DNA of 64,000 bases from Paractinoplanes maris (GTDB lineage: Bacteria; Actinomycetota; Actinomycetes; Mycobacteriales; Micromonosporaceae), in contig NZ_JALPVL010000013.1 in the NCBI RefSeq assembly GCF_023544465.1, positions 302,020 to 366,019 of the forward strand, given 5' to 3'. The notes under the pieces are model-generated. The model did no database searches, had not been told where the DNA came from, and was given only the letters and a program-made list of their open reading frames with translations. Made by a program: the position numbers and the translations under genes. Below are positions 16,865 to 26,100 of the stretch, piece after piece. How positions within the stretch are numbered: position 1 is the stretch's first letter; the number at the start of each line of letters is the position of its first letter.

Positions 16865-17044
16865 TCAGTCGGGCGGCCCGACCGGGCTGCCCTGGGCGGC
16901 TGGGCTGTCGGCCGCCGCACCGGGCACGCCGGCGCCGTCGCGCTCCTGGTCCTGCGGATCGTGGTGGCCGGGTTCGGTCATGGCTTCGGGGGAGAGCGAG
17001 CCGGGGTCGGCGACGCTGTCGAGGTCGTCGTTCGGATCAGTCAT
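16865..17044 (-). CDS. Small acidic protein of unknown function
   Basis: This protein has 59 aa from the ATG at 17044 (MTDPNDDLDSVADPGSLSPE). It is strongly acidic and rich in Asp, Pro, Gly and Gln, so probably unstructured. It converges with the RNB gene with 2 bp between stops. The longer frame upstream has an atypical start and would enter the intergenic repeat region. It has no recognisable domain. Confidence 0.55.
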   Translation of the reverse strand: MTDPNDDLDSVADPGSLSPEAMTEPGHHDPQDQERDGAGVPGAAADSPAAQGSPVGPPD

Positions 17045-17142
17045 GATCGCCGGATACCCGCCCGCCGGGCGGTGAACCGTTGCAAACACATGCGGCGAGG
17101 GTGCCGGAGTGCGCACGGTGCTCGTCGCGGCGGGGTTTCGAG

Positions 17143-17264
17143 CGTGACCACTCCCGCACGTCGCCGTGGTGGGGTGAGCGCTCCGGGCGCGCCAGCGCCC
17201 TGCTCACCCCGCCGCGGCCCTCGGCGAGAGCAGCGGTCCGCACCCACCACCCCGCCACGACATC
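17143..17264 (-). repeat. 122-bp hairpin repeat, copy 1
   Basis: The reverse complement is about 95% identical over 122 bp to 20238-20359. Similarity fades a further 10 bp or so beyond 17143. The core is a strong hairpin: GGGGTGAGC (17171-17179) pairs with GCTCACCCC (17202-17210), enclosing GGGCGC-GCCA-GCGCCC (17185-17200). It lies in the 230-bp gap between the panB stop and the small acidic protein. Structure, size and intergenic position fit a REP/BIME-like or MITE-like element. Confidence 0.85.
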
Positions 17265-17274
17265 GGTCGGATTT

Positions 17275-18105
17275 TCAGAAAGTGTGCTCGGCGGCCGGGA
17301 ACTCGCCGCCCCGCACCTCGGCCGCGAACTGCTGGGTCGCCGACGCCAGCGCACCGGCCAGGTCGGCGTACTGCTTCACGAAGCGCGGCATGCGGCCCGT
17401 GCGCAGACCGGCCATGTCCTGCCAGACGAGCACCTGGGCGTCCGTGTCGGGACCGGCGCCGATGCCCACCGTCGGGATCGCCAGCTCCTTGGTGATCGTC
17501 TTGGCGACCTCGCCCGGCACCATCTCGAGCACCACGGCGAAGGCGCCCGCCTCGGCCACCGCGCGGGCGTCGGCCAGCACCTCGGCGCCCTCCTGCTCGC
17601 GGCCCTGCACGCGGTATCCGCCCAGCGTGTGCTCGCTCTGCGGGGTGAAGCCGACGTGGCCCATGACCGGGATGCCGGCCCCGGTGAGCGCCTCGATCTG
17701 GGCGGCGACGCGGCGGCCGCCCTCGAGCTTGACGGCGTGCGCGCCGCTCTCCTTCATGAACCGGACGGCGGTGCGCAGGGCCTGGGTCGGGCCCTCCTCG
17801 TAGCTGCCGAACGGCAGGTCGGCCACGATCAGCGCGGTCCGGGTGGCCCGGACGACCGCGCGGACCAGCGGCAGCAGCTCGTCGACGGTGATCGGCAGGG
17901 TGGTCTCGTGGCCGAACACGTTGTTGGCCGCCGAGTCGCCGACCAGCAGCACGGGCACGCCGTTCTGATCGAAGATCGAGGCGGTGTACTGGTCGTAGGA
18001 GGTCAGCATCGGCCAGCGGTCGCCGCGGCTCTTGGCGGCGATGAGGTCACGCGTGCGTACCCGTCGGGTGGGCGGGCCACCATACAGGGCCGGGATCTCC
18101 GACAT
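17275..18105 (-). CDS. panB: 3-methyl-2-oxobutanoate hydroxymethyltransferase
   Basis: This 276-aa enzyme makes ketopantoate from 2-oxoisovalerate and methylenetetrahydrofolate in pantothenate/CoA synthesis. Family motifs are present: RWPMLTSYDQYTASIFDQNG, VLLVGDSAANNVFGHETTLP (magnesium and substrate), PFGSYEEG, VKLEGG, PVMGHVGFTPQS and TVGIGAGPDTDAQVLVWQD. A good RBS (GGAAGGAG) precedes the ATG. It is divergent from glnA2 across about 210 bp. panC and panD are not in the window. Confidence 0.96.
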   Translation of the reverse strand: MSEIPALYGGPPTRRVRTRDLIAAKSRGDRWPMLTSYDQYTASIFDQNGVPVLLVGDSAANNVFGHETTLPITVDELLPLVRAVVRATRTALIVADLPFGSYEEGPTQALRTAVRFMKESGAHAVKLEGGRRVAAQIEALTGAGIPVMGHVGFTPQSEHTLGGYRVQGREQEGAEVLADARAVAEAGAFAVVLEMVPGEVAKTITKELAIPTVGIGAGPDTDAQVLVWQDMAGLRTGRMPRFVKQYADLAGALASATQQFAAEVRGGEFPAAEHTF

Positions 18106-18203
18106 AGTGCTTCTCCTTCCCTCGAGGCCACGGAATGCAGTCCCCGGGTATGGACGAATCGTCGCACCCGGGGCGGCGTCGCGGTCAGGGGTGAGTGGAG
18201 GTT

Positions 18204-18226
18204 GTCACAACCTCGCATATCGTGAC
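18204..18226. promoter_or_regulatory. Inverted repeat in the panB-glnA2 spacer
   Basis: GTCAC-N13-GTGAC lies about 94 bp before the glnA2 start. GTNAC half sites are known for GlnR and MtrA in actinobacteria, but the spacing here is not the usual one, so a regulator cannot be named. Confidence 0.3.
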
Positions 18227-18319
18227 CCGGGGCGCCGCGCGAGGGCTGGGCCAGCGTAATCTCGGCGTAATCGAGCCGGGGTCTACTGGCTCGTCAGGGC
18301 ATGACTACGAGGGGTGAAC

Positions 18320-19672
18320 GTGGACCGACAGCAGGAGTTCGTGCTCCGGACTCTCGAGGAGCGCGACATCCGTTTTGTCCGGCTCTGGTTCACCGACGTG
18401 CTCGGTACGCTCAAGAGCGTGTCGGTCGCTCCGGCCGAGCTGGAGTCCGCCTTCGAGGAGGGCATCGGCATCGACGGCTCGGCCATCGAGGGCTTCGCCC
18501 GGGTCTACGAGTCCGACATGGTGGCCATGCCCGACCCGACGACCTTCCAGGTCTTCCCGTTCGAGGGCGGGGCCAGCGGCGAGAGTGCGCGGATGTTCTG
18601 CGACATCCTGCTGCCCGACGGCAACGCCGCCTGGGCCGACCCCCGCCACGTGCTGCGCCGCGCGCTGGCCAAGGCGGCCGAGAAGGGCTTCACCTTCTAC
18701 ACCCACCCCGAGGTCGAGTTCTTCCTGGTGCAGGACGGCCCCCTCGACGGCTCGATCCCGATCCCGGTCGACACCGGCGGCTACTTCGACCACACCACCC
18801 ACTCGGTGGCCCGCGACTTCCGGCGGCAGGCCGTGCTCGCGCTCGAGCGGATCGGCATCTCGGTCGAGTTCAGCCACCACGAGGTCGCGCCCGGCCAGCA
18901 GGAGATCGACCTGCGCTACGCCGACGCGCTGACCACGGCCGACAACATCATGACCTTCCGCCACGTGGTCAAGGAAGTGGCGCTCTCGCAGAACGTGCGG
19001 GCCACCTTCATGCCCAAGCCCTACACCGACCAGCCCGGCAGCGGCATGCACACGCATCTGTCGCTGTTCGAGGGCGAGCGCAACGCGTTCTTCGACGGCG
19101 ACGACCCGCAGAAGCTGTCCAAGACGGCCCGGGCGTTCATCGCCGGCCTGCTGGTGCACGCCCGCGAATACACCGCGGTGACCAACCAGTACGTCAACTC
19201 GTACAAGCGGCTCTTTCCGCTCCAGCTGCCCAACGTGGTGACCGAGTCGCCGGCCTTCGTCAGCTGGGGTCACCTCAACCGCTCGGCGCTCGTGCGGGTG
19301 CCCGCCTTCGGCAAGCCCAACTCGGCCCGCGTCGAGGTCCGCTCGATCGACTCGGCCACCAACCCCTACCTGGCCTTCGCCGTCATGCTCGGTGCCGGTC
19401 TCAAGGGCATCGAGGAGGGCTACGAGCTGCCCCCGGGTGCCGAGGACGACGTCTGGTCGCTCTCCCCGGCCGAGCGCAAGGCCGCCGGCTACGAGGCGCT
19501 GCCGGAAAACCTGTCCGAGGCGATCGACGTGATGAGCAAGTCCGAGCTGGTCGCCGAGGTCCTCGGCGAGCACGTCTTCGACTTCTTCCTGCGTAACAAG
19601 ACGGCCGAGTGGGAGCAGTACCGGCGCGAGGTGACGCCCTATGAGCGGCAGCGTTACCTGGGCGCGCTGTAA
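18320..19672 (+). CDS. glnA2: Glutamine synthetase family protein, GlnA2 type
   Basis: This protein has 450 aa. I place the start at GTG 18320 (MDRQQEFVLRTLEERDIRFV), which has GAGGGG five bases upstream and matches the start of mycobacterial GlnA2; the GTG at 18314 overlaps that RBS. It has the GS beta-grasp (IDGSAIEGFARVYESDM) and the catalytic barrel: HPEVEFFLV, ATFMPKPYTDQPGSGMHTHL, RLFPLQLPN and RVEVRSIDSATNPYLAFAVM. GlnA2-type enzymes are non-essential GS paralogues; the streptomycete one has been linked to gamma-glutamylation of polyamines. A nearby polyamine-acetyltransferase-like gene and glutamine amidotransferase fit that role. Confidence 0.88.
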   Translation: MDRQQEFVLRTLEERDIRFVRLWFTDVLGTLKSVSVAPAELESAFEEGIGIDGSAIEGFARVYESDMVAMPDPTTFQVFPFEGGASGESARMFCDILLPDGNAAWADPRHVLRRALAKAAEKGFTFYTHPEVEFFLVQDGPLDGSIPIPVDTGGYFDHTTHSVARDFRRQAVLALERIGISVEFSHHEVAPGQQEIDLRYADALTTADNIMTFRHVVKEVALSQNVRATFMPKPYTDQPGSGMHTHLSLFEGERNAFFDGDDPQKLSKTARAFIAGLLVHAREYTAVTNQYVNSYKRLFPLQLPNVVTESPAFVSWGHLNRSALVRVPAFGKPNSARVEVRSIDSATNPYLAFAVMLGAGLKGIEEGYELPPGAEDDVWSLSPAERKAAGYEALPENLSEAIDVMSKSELVAEVLGEHVFDFFLRNKTAEWEQYRREVTPYERQRYLGAL

Positions 19673-19729
19673 AGACATAGCTACTGTCTTGTACGGTCTT
19701 TCCTGACGTCGCGTGACAAGGGAGAGGCC

Positions 19730-20155
19730 GTGCTTGAAGATCTGCTAGAGGGTGCTGGGCGCAGCATCGTATTCGGAATCGTCGGCATCGGCCTGATGGC
19801 CGTCGGCTACGTGCTGGTCGACGTGCTCACGCCCGGCAAGCTGCGCGACCTGATCTTCGTGGAGCGCAACCCCAACGCGTCGCTGCTGCTCGCGGCCAAC
19901 CAGCTGGGCATCGCCGCGATCGTCTTCACCGCGATCTTCACCACCTACGACTCGTTCGGCCAGGGGCTGGCGTCGACGGTGCTCTTCGGCCTGATCGGCA
20001 TCGCCATCATGGGGCTGGCGTTCCTGGTGCTCGACTGGATGACGCCGGGCAAGCTGGGCGAGGTCATCTGCACCCCTGAGCGTCATGGTGGTGCCCTGGT
20101 CAGCGCGGCTTCGCACTTCGGCGCAGCCCTGATCGTCTGCGCCAGCATCTCCTGA
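19730..20155 (+). CDS. DUF350 family membrane protein
   Basis: This 141-aa protein is made of two similar halves, each with a pair of helices. The first ends in VLVDVLTPGKLRDLIFVERN and the second in LVLDWMTPGKLGEVICTPER; the D(V/W)(L/M)TPGKL motif is characteristic of DUF350. These are small inner-membrane proteins of unknown function, often near glutathionylspermidine-synthase-like or polyamine genes. It lies 57 bp after glnA2 on the same strand and may share its transcript. Confidence 0.88.
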   Translation: MLEDLLEGAGRSIVFGIVGIGLMAVGYVLVDVLTPGKLRDLIFVERNPNASLLLAANQLGIAAIVFTAIFTTYDSFGQGLASTVLFGLIGIAIMGLAFLVLDWMTPGKLGEVICTPERHGGALVSAASHFGAALIVCASIS

Positions 20156-20180
20156 GGGGGCGGTCCGCATCAATGGCGGG

Positions 20181-20237
20181 ATGATCTACGTCAAGAACGG
20201 ATGATCCAAGTCAAGAGCGGATCCAAGTCAAGAGCGG
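20181..20237. repeat. 20-bp tandem repeat, three copies, abutting the hairpin repeat
   Basis: ATGATCTACGTCAAGAACGG (20181-20200), ATGATCCAAGTCAAGAGCGG (20201-20220) and a shortened ATCCAAGTCAAGAGCGG (20221-20237) run head to tail and end exactly where the 122-bp hairpin repeat begins at 20238. Confidence 0.85.
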
Positions 20238-20359
20238 GATGTCGTGGCGGGGTGGTGGGTTCGGACCGCTGCTCACGCCGAGGGCCGCGGCGGGGTGAGC
20301 AGGGCGCTGGCGCGCCCAGAGCGCTCACCCCACCACGGCGACGTGCGTGAGTGGTCGCG
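20238..20359 (+). repeat. 122-bp hairpin repeat, copy 2 (inverted relative to copy 1)
   Basis: This is an inverted copy of 17143-17264 with only a handful of substitutions. It retains the GGGGTGAGC/GCTCACCCC hairpin (arms near 20292 and 20321) and the GGGCGC/GCGCCC inner stem. The two copies flank panB, glnA2 and the DUF350 gene. Confidence 0.85.
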
Positions 20360-20805
20360 CCCGAAAACCACGTATTCGCACCGTCGTCCATCCCGCGCCC
20401 GCCGGGCTGTGCCGTCGATCCCCGGCCGCACTGCCTGAACTTCTGCGACGCCGGGGTCGCCGCACCAGCCGGATCGCCGCACCAGCCGGGTCGCCACATC
20501 GGCCGGGATCGTCGTGCTGCTGGCCACTCGCGAACTGGCCATCGGCGCCATCGGTGCGGCTGGTTCCCCGGACGGCCGGCGACGGGGTCTACGGCTTGAC
20601 CAGCGCCGGCCGCTCTACAAGTCGGTGGCCAACCTGGCCGGCATCGTCGTGCTGGCCGGGATCGCCGGATGATGGGGATTGCCGTGCTGCTGGGACTGCC
20701 GTGCTGGCTGGGGTCGCCGTGCTGGGATTGCCGTGCTCGCTGAGGTCGCCGTGATGGCGTGGATGGCGGGCGGCCGGGAGCGGGGGGCTGGGGCAGAATG
20801 GCGCG
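20360..20805. other. Low-information intergenic region, possible decayed membrane-protein gene
   Basis: No intact gene is supported in this stretch. A plus-strand frame with hydrophobic runs (SAGIVVLLATRELAIGAIGA, then SVANLAGIVVLAGIAG, stop near 20671) has no convincing start. Degenerate repeats follow, with several copies of GCCGTGCTG and GATTGCCGTGCT between 20690 and 20760. I read it as a decaying gene plus repeat debris. Confidence 0.35.
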
Positions 20806-21261
20806 ATGGTGCGTGACCCGAAGATCGAGCTGGTGCCGGTTGGTGCTGAGAACTGGCGGGACTGTGCCGGGCTCAGCGTGCACGGTGAACAGGAGCGGTT
20901 TGTCAGTGCGGTCAGTTATTACCTCTGTCTGTGCAACTACGGCGACACGTGGCATCCGCTGGCCGCAGTCAAAGACGGGGTAGTTGTCGGCTTTGTCATG
21001 TGGGGGATCGACGACGACCGGAGCGCCTGGATCGGCGGGCTCGTGGTGGACGGGCGGCATCAGCGGCAGGGCATCGGGCACGCGATCGTGCGGCAGTTGC
21101 GGGAGCGGCTCATCGCCGAGCCCGGCACGCCGAACGTCGCGCTCAGCTACGAGGCCGACAACACGGCCGCCAGGCATCTCTATCGGACGCTCGGCTTCCA
21201 CGAGACCGGCGAGACCGAGGGGACGGAACTGGTCGCCCGCTGGAGTCCGTCCCCGGCCTGA
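20806..21261 (+). CDS. GNAT acetyltransferase, BltD/PaiA-like (possible polyamine acetyltransferase)
   Basis: This protein has 151 aa. The acetyl-CoA loop is VDGRHQRQGIGHAIVRQL (Q/RxxGxG/A motif A). The C-terminal SYEADNTAARHLYRTLGFHE and ETEGTELVARW match the signature of BltD/PaiA-type spermine/spermidine N-acetyltransferases (N-x-AxxLYxxLGFxETGE...E-V-AR). The substrate is an inference, but glnA2 nearby supports a polyamine link. It starts at ATG 20806 and appears monocistronic. Confidence 0.8.
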   Translation: MVRDPKIELVPVGAENWRDCAGLSVHGEQERFVSAVSYYLCLCNYGDTWHPLAAVKDGVVVGFVMWGIDDDRSAWIGGLVVDGRHQRQGIGHAIVRQLRERLIAEPGTPNVALSYEADNTAARHLYRTLGFHETGETEGTELVARWSPSPA

Positions 21262-21360
21262 CGTCCGGTGTCCGAGCCCGAGCGGGGGCGCCGCGACAAG
21301 CTGGACCCATCTACCGGCCGCTGTCCGGGTCTGCGGTGGTGTTCGAGTCCGTGGTGGTGT

Positions 21361-22239
21361 TCAGGGCCGTGGTGGGTGCGACTTCACGGTGGGATTCGGG
21401 GCTGTGGTGGTGGGGGGTCGGCGGATCAGGGTTACGCCGGCGCTGGCTGAGGTCACCAGGGCCAGCGCGGCCAGTTCGACCGGGCCCAGGTGCTGATTCA
21501 GGACGAGCCGGCCGGCGATCGCCGCGGCGGCGGGGTTGAGGCTGGCCAGGATGCCGAAGACGCGGGTCGGCAGGGTGCGCAGGGCGGTCAGCTCCAGCAC
21601 GTACGGGAAAATGGTCTGCAGCAGAGCCACCGCGCCGGCGCCGAGCAGCAGGGTGGGCCGCTCGGTGACCGCGCTCGCGCCGCCCGCGCCGAAGGGCAGG
21701 GCGACCAGCGCCGCGACGGTCAGTGAGACGGGCAGTCCGCCCACGCCCGGCACCAGGCCGCCCAGCCGCGCGGTGAGCATGATGTAGCCCGCCCCGCAGA
21801 CCCCGGCCAAAGCGGCCACCACCAGCCCGCTCAGCGGCACCGCGGCGCCCGGATGCCACCACAGCAGAGCCACCCCGGCCCCGGCCAGCAGCGCCCACAC
21901 CAGGTCGAGCAGCCGCCGCGTCTGCACCAGCGAGACGGTCAGCGGGCCCAGGAACGACACGGTGACGACCACGCCCAGCGGAACCGTGCGCAGCGCCAGC
22001 GCCGACAGCAGGTTGAGGCCGGCCACCGCGACCCCGAGCAGGGCCGCCGCCCGCCACGCCGCCCGCGGCCAGCTGCGCACCCGGGGGCGGGTCGCCACGG
22101 CCAGCACCAGTGCCGAGATCGTCACCCGCAGCAGCACCACCCCGGTCGCGCCCAGATCGTCGAAGAGCGTGCGACCCACCGCCTGGCCGAACTGGATCGA
22201 GATCACGGACATCAACACCAGCAGGGGCGCGGCCGACAT
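21361..22239 (-). CDS. EamA/DMT family transporter
   Basis: This protein has 292 aa from the ATG at 22239 (MSAAPLLVLMSVISIQFGQA); upstream in-frame starts would overlap the divergent amidotransferase gene. About ten hydrophobic segments form two EamA repeats. The order of motifs, including SFLGPLTVSLVQTRR and FGILASLNPAAAAIAGRLVL, resembles RhtA-type threonine/homoserine exporters and related drug/metabolite transporters. The direction is probably outward. The tail is a short Pro/Thr-rich stretch. The specific substrate is not known. Confidence 0.85.
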   Translation of the reverse strand: MSAAPLLVLMSVISIQFGQAVGRTLFDDLGATGVVLLRVTISALVLAVATRPRVRSWPRAAWRAAALLGVAVAGLNLLSALALRTVPLGVVVTVSFLGPLTVSLVQTRRLLDLVWALLAGAGVALLWWHPGAAVPLSGLVVAALAGVCGAGYIMLTARLGGLVPGVGGLPVSLTVAALVALPFGAGGASAVTERPTLLLGAGAVALLQTIFPYVLELTALRTLPTRVFGILASLNPAAAAIAGRLVLNQHLGPVELAALALVTSASAGVTLIRRPPTTTAPNPTVKSHPPRP

Positions 22240-22322
22240 GTCGTGGACGGTATCGAGCCGGTCGCCGGGGTCAACCCACCCGGGCTCGGTGGCGTGCGGG
22301 AAGTCGGTGACGGGATAGCCTC

Positions 22323-23114
22323 GTGGGCGTGGCGACTGCACTTGTCATCGAGAACGATCCGTCCGACGACCTGCGACGGCTGGGCGAGTGGCTCACCGAG
22401 GCGGGGCTCGAGCTCACTGTGCTGCGGCCGCACGCCGGTGACGAGCTGCCCGAGACGCTGGACGGCTACCTCGCGCTCATCGTCCTGGGCGGCGACCAGA
22501 ACGCGTTTTCCGACGCCGAGGGCCGGCCCGGCGCGCCGTGGTTCCCGGCGCTGGAGGGGCTGCTGCGCAAGGCGGTCCGCCATCGGGTGCCGACGCTCGG
22601 CGTCTGCCTCGGCGGCCAGCTGCTCGCCACGGCCCACGGCGGTCTGGTCGAGCGCAGCACCAGCGGTCCCGAGATCGGCCCGGGCCTGGTCGGCAAGCGG
22701 GACGCGGCCGACACCGACCCGCTGTTCAAGCGGGTTCCGCTGCTGCCCGACGTCATCCAGTGGCACCGCGACGAGATCACCGAGCTGCCGCTCCCGGCCG
22801 TGCTGCTGGCCGCCTCCAGCCGCTACCCCAACCAGGCGTTCCGCATCGGCGACCGGGCCTGGGGCGTTCAGTTCCACCTCGAGTGCGACGCCGCGATGAT
22901 CGAGGAGTGGGCGGTCAGCGACCGGGCCACCATCGACGAGCTGGGCTACGACGCCGAGGCCGTCGTCTATGCGACGACCGAGATCCTGCCCGACGTCGAG
23001 GAGGTGTGGCAGCCGTTCGCGGCCCGCTTCGCCGCGCTCGCCCTCGGTACCCTGCCCGACGCCGACATACCCGCTGCCATCACCGGTCGCACCCTTCCGC
23101 TGCTGGGGAACTGA
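22323..23114 (+). CDS. Class I glutamine amidotransferase
   Basis: This protein has 263 aa and a GTG start at 22323 or 22329. The triad glutaminase signature is GVCLGGQLLATAHGG (nucleophile Cys) with the distal VQFHLECDAAMIEEW (His and Glu). It is a stand-alone GATase1 domain like the N-terminal part of GMP synthase. The stop is 3 bp before the glnE start, so the two are co-translated. Its role may be hydrolysis of a gamma-glutamyl compound, which would fit the GlnA2 context, but that is inference. Confidence 0.88.
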   Translation: MGVATALVIENDPSDDLRRLGEWLTEAGLELTVLRPHAGDELPETLDGYLALIVLGGDQNAFSDAEGRPGAPWFPALEGLLRKAVRHRVPTLGVCLGGQLLATAHGGLVERSTSGPEIGPGLVGKRDAADTDPLFKRVPLLPDVIQWHRDEITELPLPAVLLAASSRYPNQAFRIGDRAWGVQFHLECDAAMIEEWAVSDRATIDELGYDAEAVVYATTEILPDVEEVWQPFAARFAALALGTLPDADIPAAITGRTLPLLGN

Positions 23115-23117
23115 GCT

Positions 23118-26100
23118 GTGACCCGGCCCAGCCGGCTGGCCCGTTACGGGTTCGCCGACAACGGGGTGCGCGCGGCCGACCTGCTGGGGCCGACCGGCTT
23201 GCGCTTGTGGGACGCGGAATCGCAGGCCCCGCGCGGCGGCGACGCCGCCGAGCTGCTCAGCTCGCTGTCCCGCGCGGCCGACCCCAACCTGGCCCTGCGC
23301 CAGCTGCACCGGCTGGTCGAGGCGGCGGCCCGGGCGGCCGCCCGGGGCAACGGCGGTCCGGTCACCGGCCCGGGTGGTGAGATCACCACCAACGAGGCGA
23401 CCGAGCAGCTGTTCCGCGCGCTGGCCCAGGACGCGGGCCTGCGCCGCCGGCTGATCGCGGTGCTGGGCGCCTCGTCGGCGCTCGGCGATCACCTGGTGGC
23501 CAACCCGGACGACTGGAGCGTGCTCGCCACCGGCAAGACCGGCCTGCCGCCCAACGCCGAGGGGCATCTCGAGGTCGAGGGGGACGAGCCCACCGTGCCC
23601 GCCCTGCGCCGGGCCTACCGGGTCTCGCTGCTGCGCATCGCCGCGGCCGACCTGACCGGCGGGCGCGGGCTCGAACCGACCATGGCCGCGCTCTCCCGCC
23701 TGGCCGACGAGACACTGGCCGCCGCGTACGCCATCGCCGTCGCCGGTCTGACCGCGGGCACCGCCGAGCCGAGCCTGGCCGTGGTGGCGATGGGTAAGTG
23801 CGGGGGCAATGAGCTCAACTACGTGTCCGACGTCGACGTCATCTTCGTCGCCGACACCGACGACGACCTGAGCGCGGGCACCATCGTCGCCGCCCGGCTC
23901 ATCGAGATCTGCGGCATGGTGGCCTGGCCGGTCGACGCGGCGCTGCGGCCCGAGGGCAGCCGCGGCCCGCTCGTCCGCACGCTGGCCAGCCATCAGGCCT
24001 ACTACCGCCGCTGGGCCCGCACCTGGGAGTTCCAGGCACTGCTCAAGGCCCGTCCGGCCGCGGGCGACCTCGACCTCGGCCGGCGCTGGATCGACGACCT
24101 GGCCCCGCTGGTGTGGCACGCCGCCGAGCGGCCCGAGGCGGTCCCCGACGTCCGCGACATGCGTCGCAAGATCATCGAGAACACGCCGGCCGGGCTGGTC
24201 GACCGCGAGATCAAGCGGGGGCCGGGCGGGCTGCGGGACATCGAGTTCGCCGTCCAGCTGCTCCAGCTCGTGCACGGCCGGATCGACGAGACGCTGCGGG
24301 AGCCGGGCACGATCCCGGCGCTGCGCGCGCTTGTCGCGGGGGGCTACGTGGGCCGCGACGACGGGGAGACGTTGCTGCGCGGCTACCGCTTCCTGCGTGG
24401 CGTCGAGCACCGCCTTCAGCTTCAGCAATTGCGGCGTACGCACACCGTGCCCGACGATCCGGCCGCCTTGCGCTGGCTGGCCGCCGCCCTTGGCTACACG
24501 GCCATGCCCGGGCGCGACGCCGTCGAGGCGTTCCGTTCCGACTGGGTGGGCCACGCCGCGCAGGTCCGCCGCCTGCACATCAAGCTGCTCTACCAACCGC
24601 TGCTCGAGGCCGTGGCCCGGGTGCCGGCCGAGGCCCTGCGGATGACCACCGAGTCGGCCGGCCGCCGCCTCGAGGTGCTCGGTTTCGCCGACCCGGCCGG
24701 GGCGCTGCGGCACCTGCAGGCGCTCACCGGCGGCGTCACCCGCACCTCGGCGATCCAGCGGACGCTGCTGCCGATGCTGCTGCAGGAGTTCGCCGACGCC
24801 CCCGAGCCCGACCGCGGCCTGCTCAACTACCGCCACGTCTCCGACAAGCTGGGCAGCACGCCGTGGTATCTGCGCCTGCTCCGGGACGGCGGCCCGGTCG
24901 CCCGCCGGCTGGCCCGGGTGCTCAGCCTCTCCCGCTACGCGACCGATCTGCTCACCCGCGACCCGGAGGCCCTGCGCTTGCTGGCCGACGACGCCGAGCT
25001 GCAGCCCCGACCGCGTGAGTCGCTGCTCGACGGGTTCGTGGCCGCCGCCGACCGCTACGCCGGGGACCCGGCCAAGGCGATCGCCGCCGTGCGCGCCCGC
25101 CGTCGCCGCGAGCTGTTCCGGCTGGCCTGCGCCGACATCCTCAGCCGGGCCGGCGAGCTGGCACCGGCCCAGCCGCTCGACGTCAACGCGATCGGCATCG
25201 CCCTCTCCGATGTCACCGACGCCACGCTGAACGCCGCCCTCAGCGTGGCCCGCCGCGCGCACCCCGGCCCGGACGGCCTGCGCTTCGCCATCATCGGCAT
25301 GGGCCGTCTCGGCGGTTACGAGATGAGTTACCCGTCGGACGCCGACGTGCTCTTCGTCTACGAGCCGGCGCCCGGCGCCCCGGAGAACGAGTCGAGCGCG
25401 GCCGCCCGCGTGATCGCCGAGGAGCTGCGCCGCGCGCTGACCGCGCCCGCCCCCGACCCCGAGCTGGGCATCGACGCCGACCTGCGCCCCGAGGGCCGGC
25501 AGGGTCCGCTGGTCCGGAGCCTGGCCGCCTACCACGCCTATTACGCCCGCTGGTCACGGGTGTGGGAGGCCCAGGCACTGCTGCGGGCCCGGTTCGTCTG
25601 CGGCGACACCGAGCTGGGCGCCCGGTTCGAGGAGCTGGCCGACAAGATCCGCTATCCCGAGGGCGGCCTGACCCGGGAGCAGGTCGTCGAGATCCGCCGC
25701 ATCAAGGCCCGGGTCGAGGTCGAGCGCCTTCCGCGCAACGCCGACCCGCAGACGCACACCAAGCTGGGCCGAGGCGGGCTCTCCGACGTGGAGTGGGCGG
25801 TCCAGCTGCTCCAGCTGCGGCACGCGTACGCCGTATCCGGTCTGCGCCGCACCCGCACGCTGGAAGCCCTCGACGCGGCCCGCGAGGCCAAGCTGATCGA
25901 CAAGGTGGACGCCGCCGCCATGACCGCCGGCTGGACCCTGGCCGCCCAGGTGCGCAACGCGCTGACGCTGGTCCGCGGCCGGCCCACCGACCAGTTGCCC
26001 CGGCACGGCGTCGAGCTGGCGGGCACGGTGCAGCTGCTCGGCGGTGGTGACCCGGGGGAGTTCGTCGACCGTTATCTGCGACTGACCCGCCGCTCCCGAG

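Noticed and set aside
22212..25535. 1107-codon minus-strand frame opposite glnE
   Set aside because: It is a GC-bias shadow. The plus strand encodes an unambiguous GlnE with both catalytic motifs.
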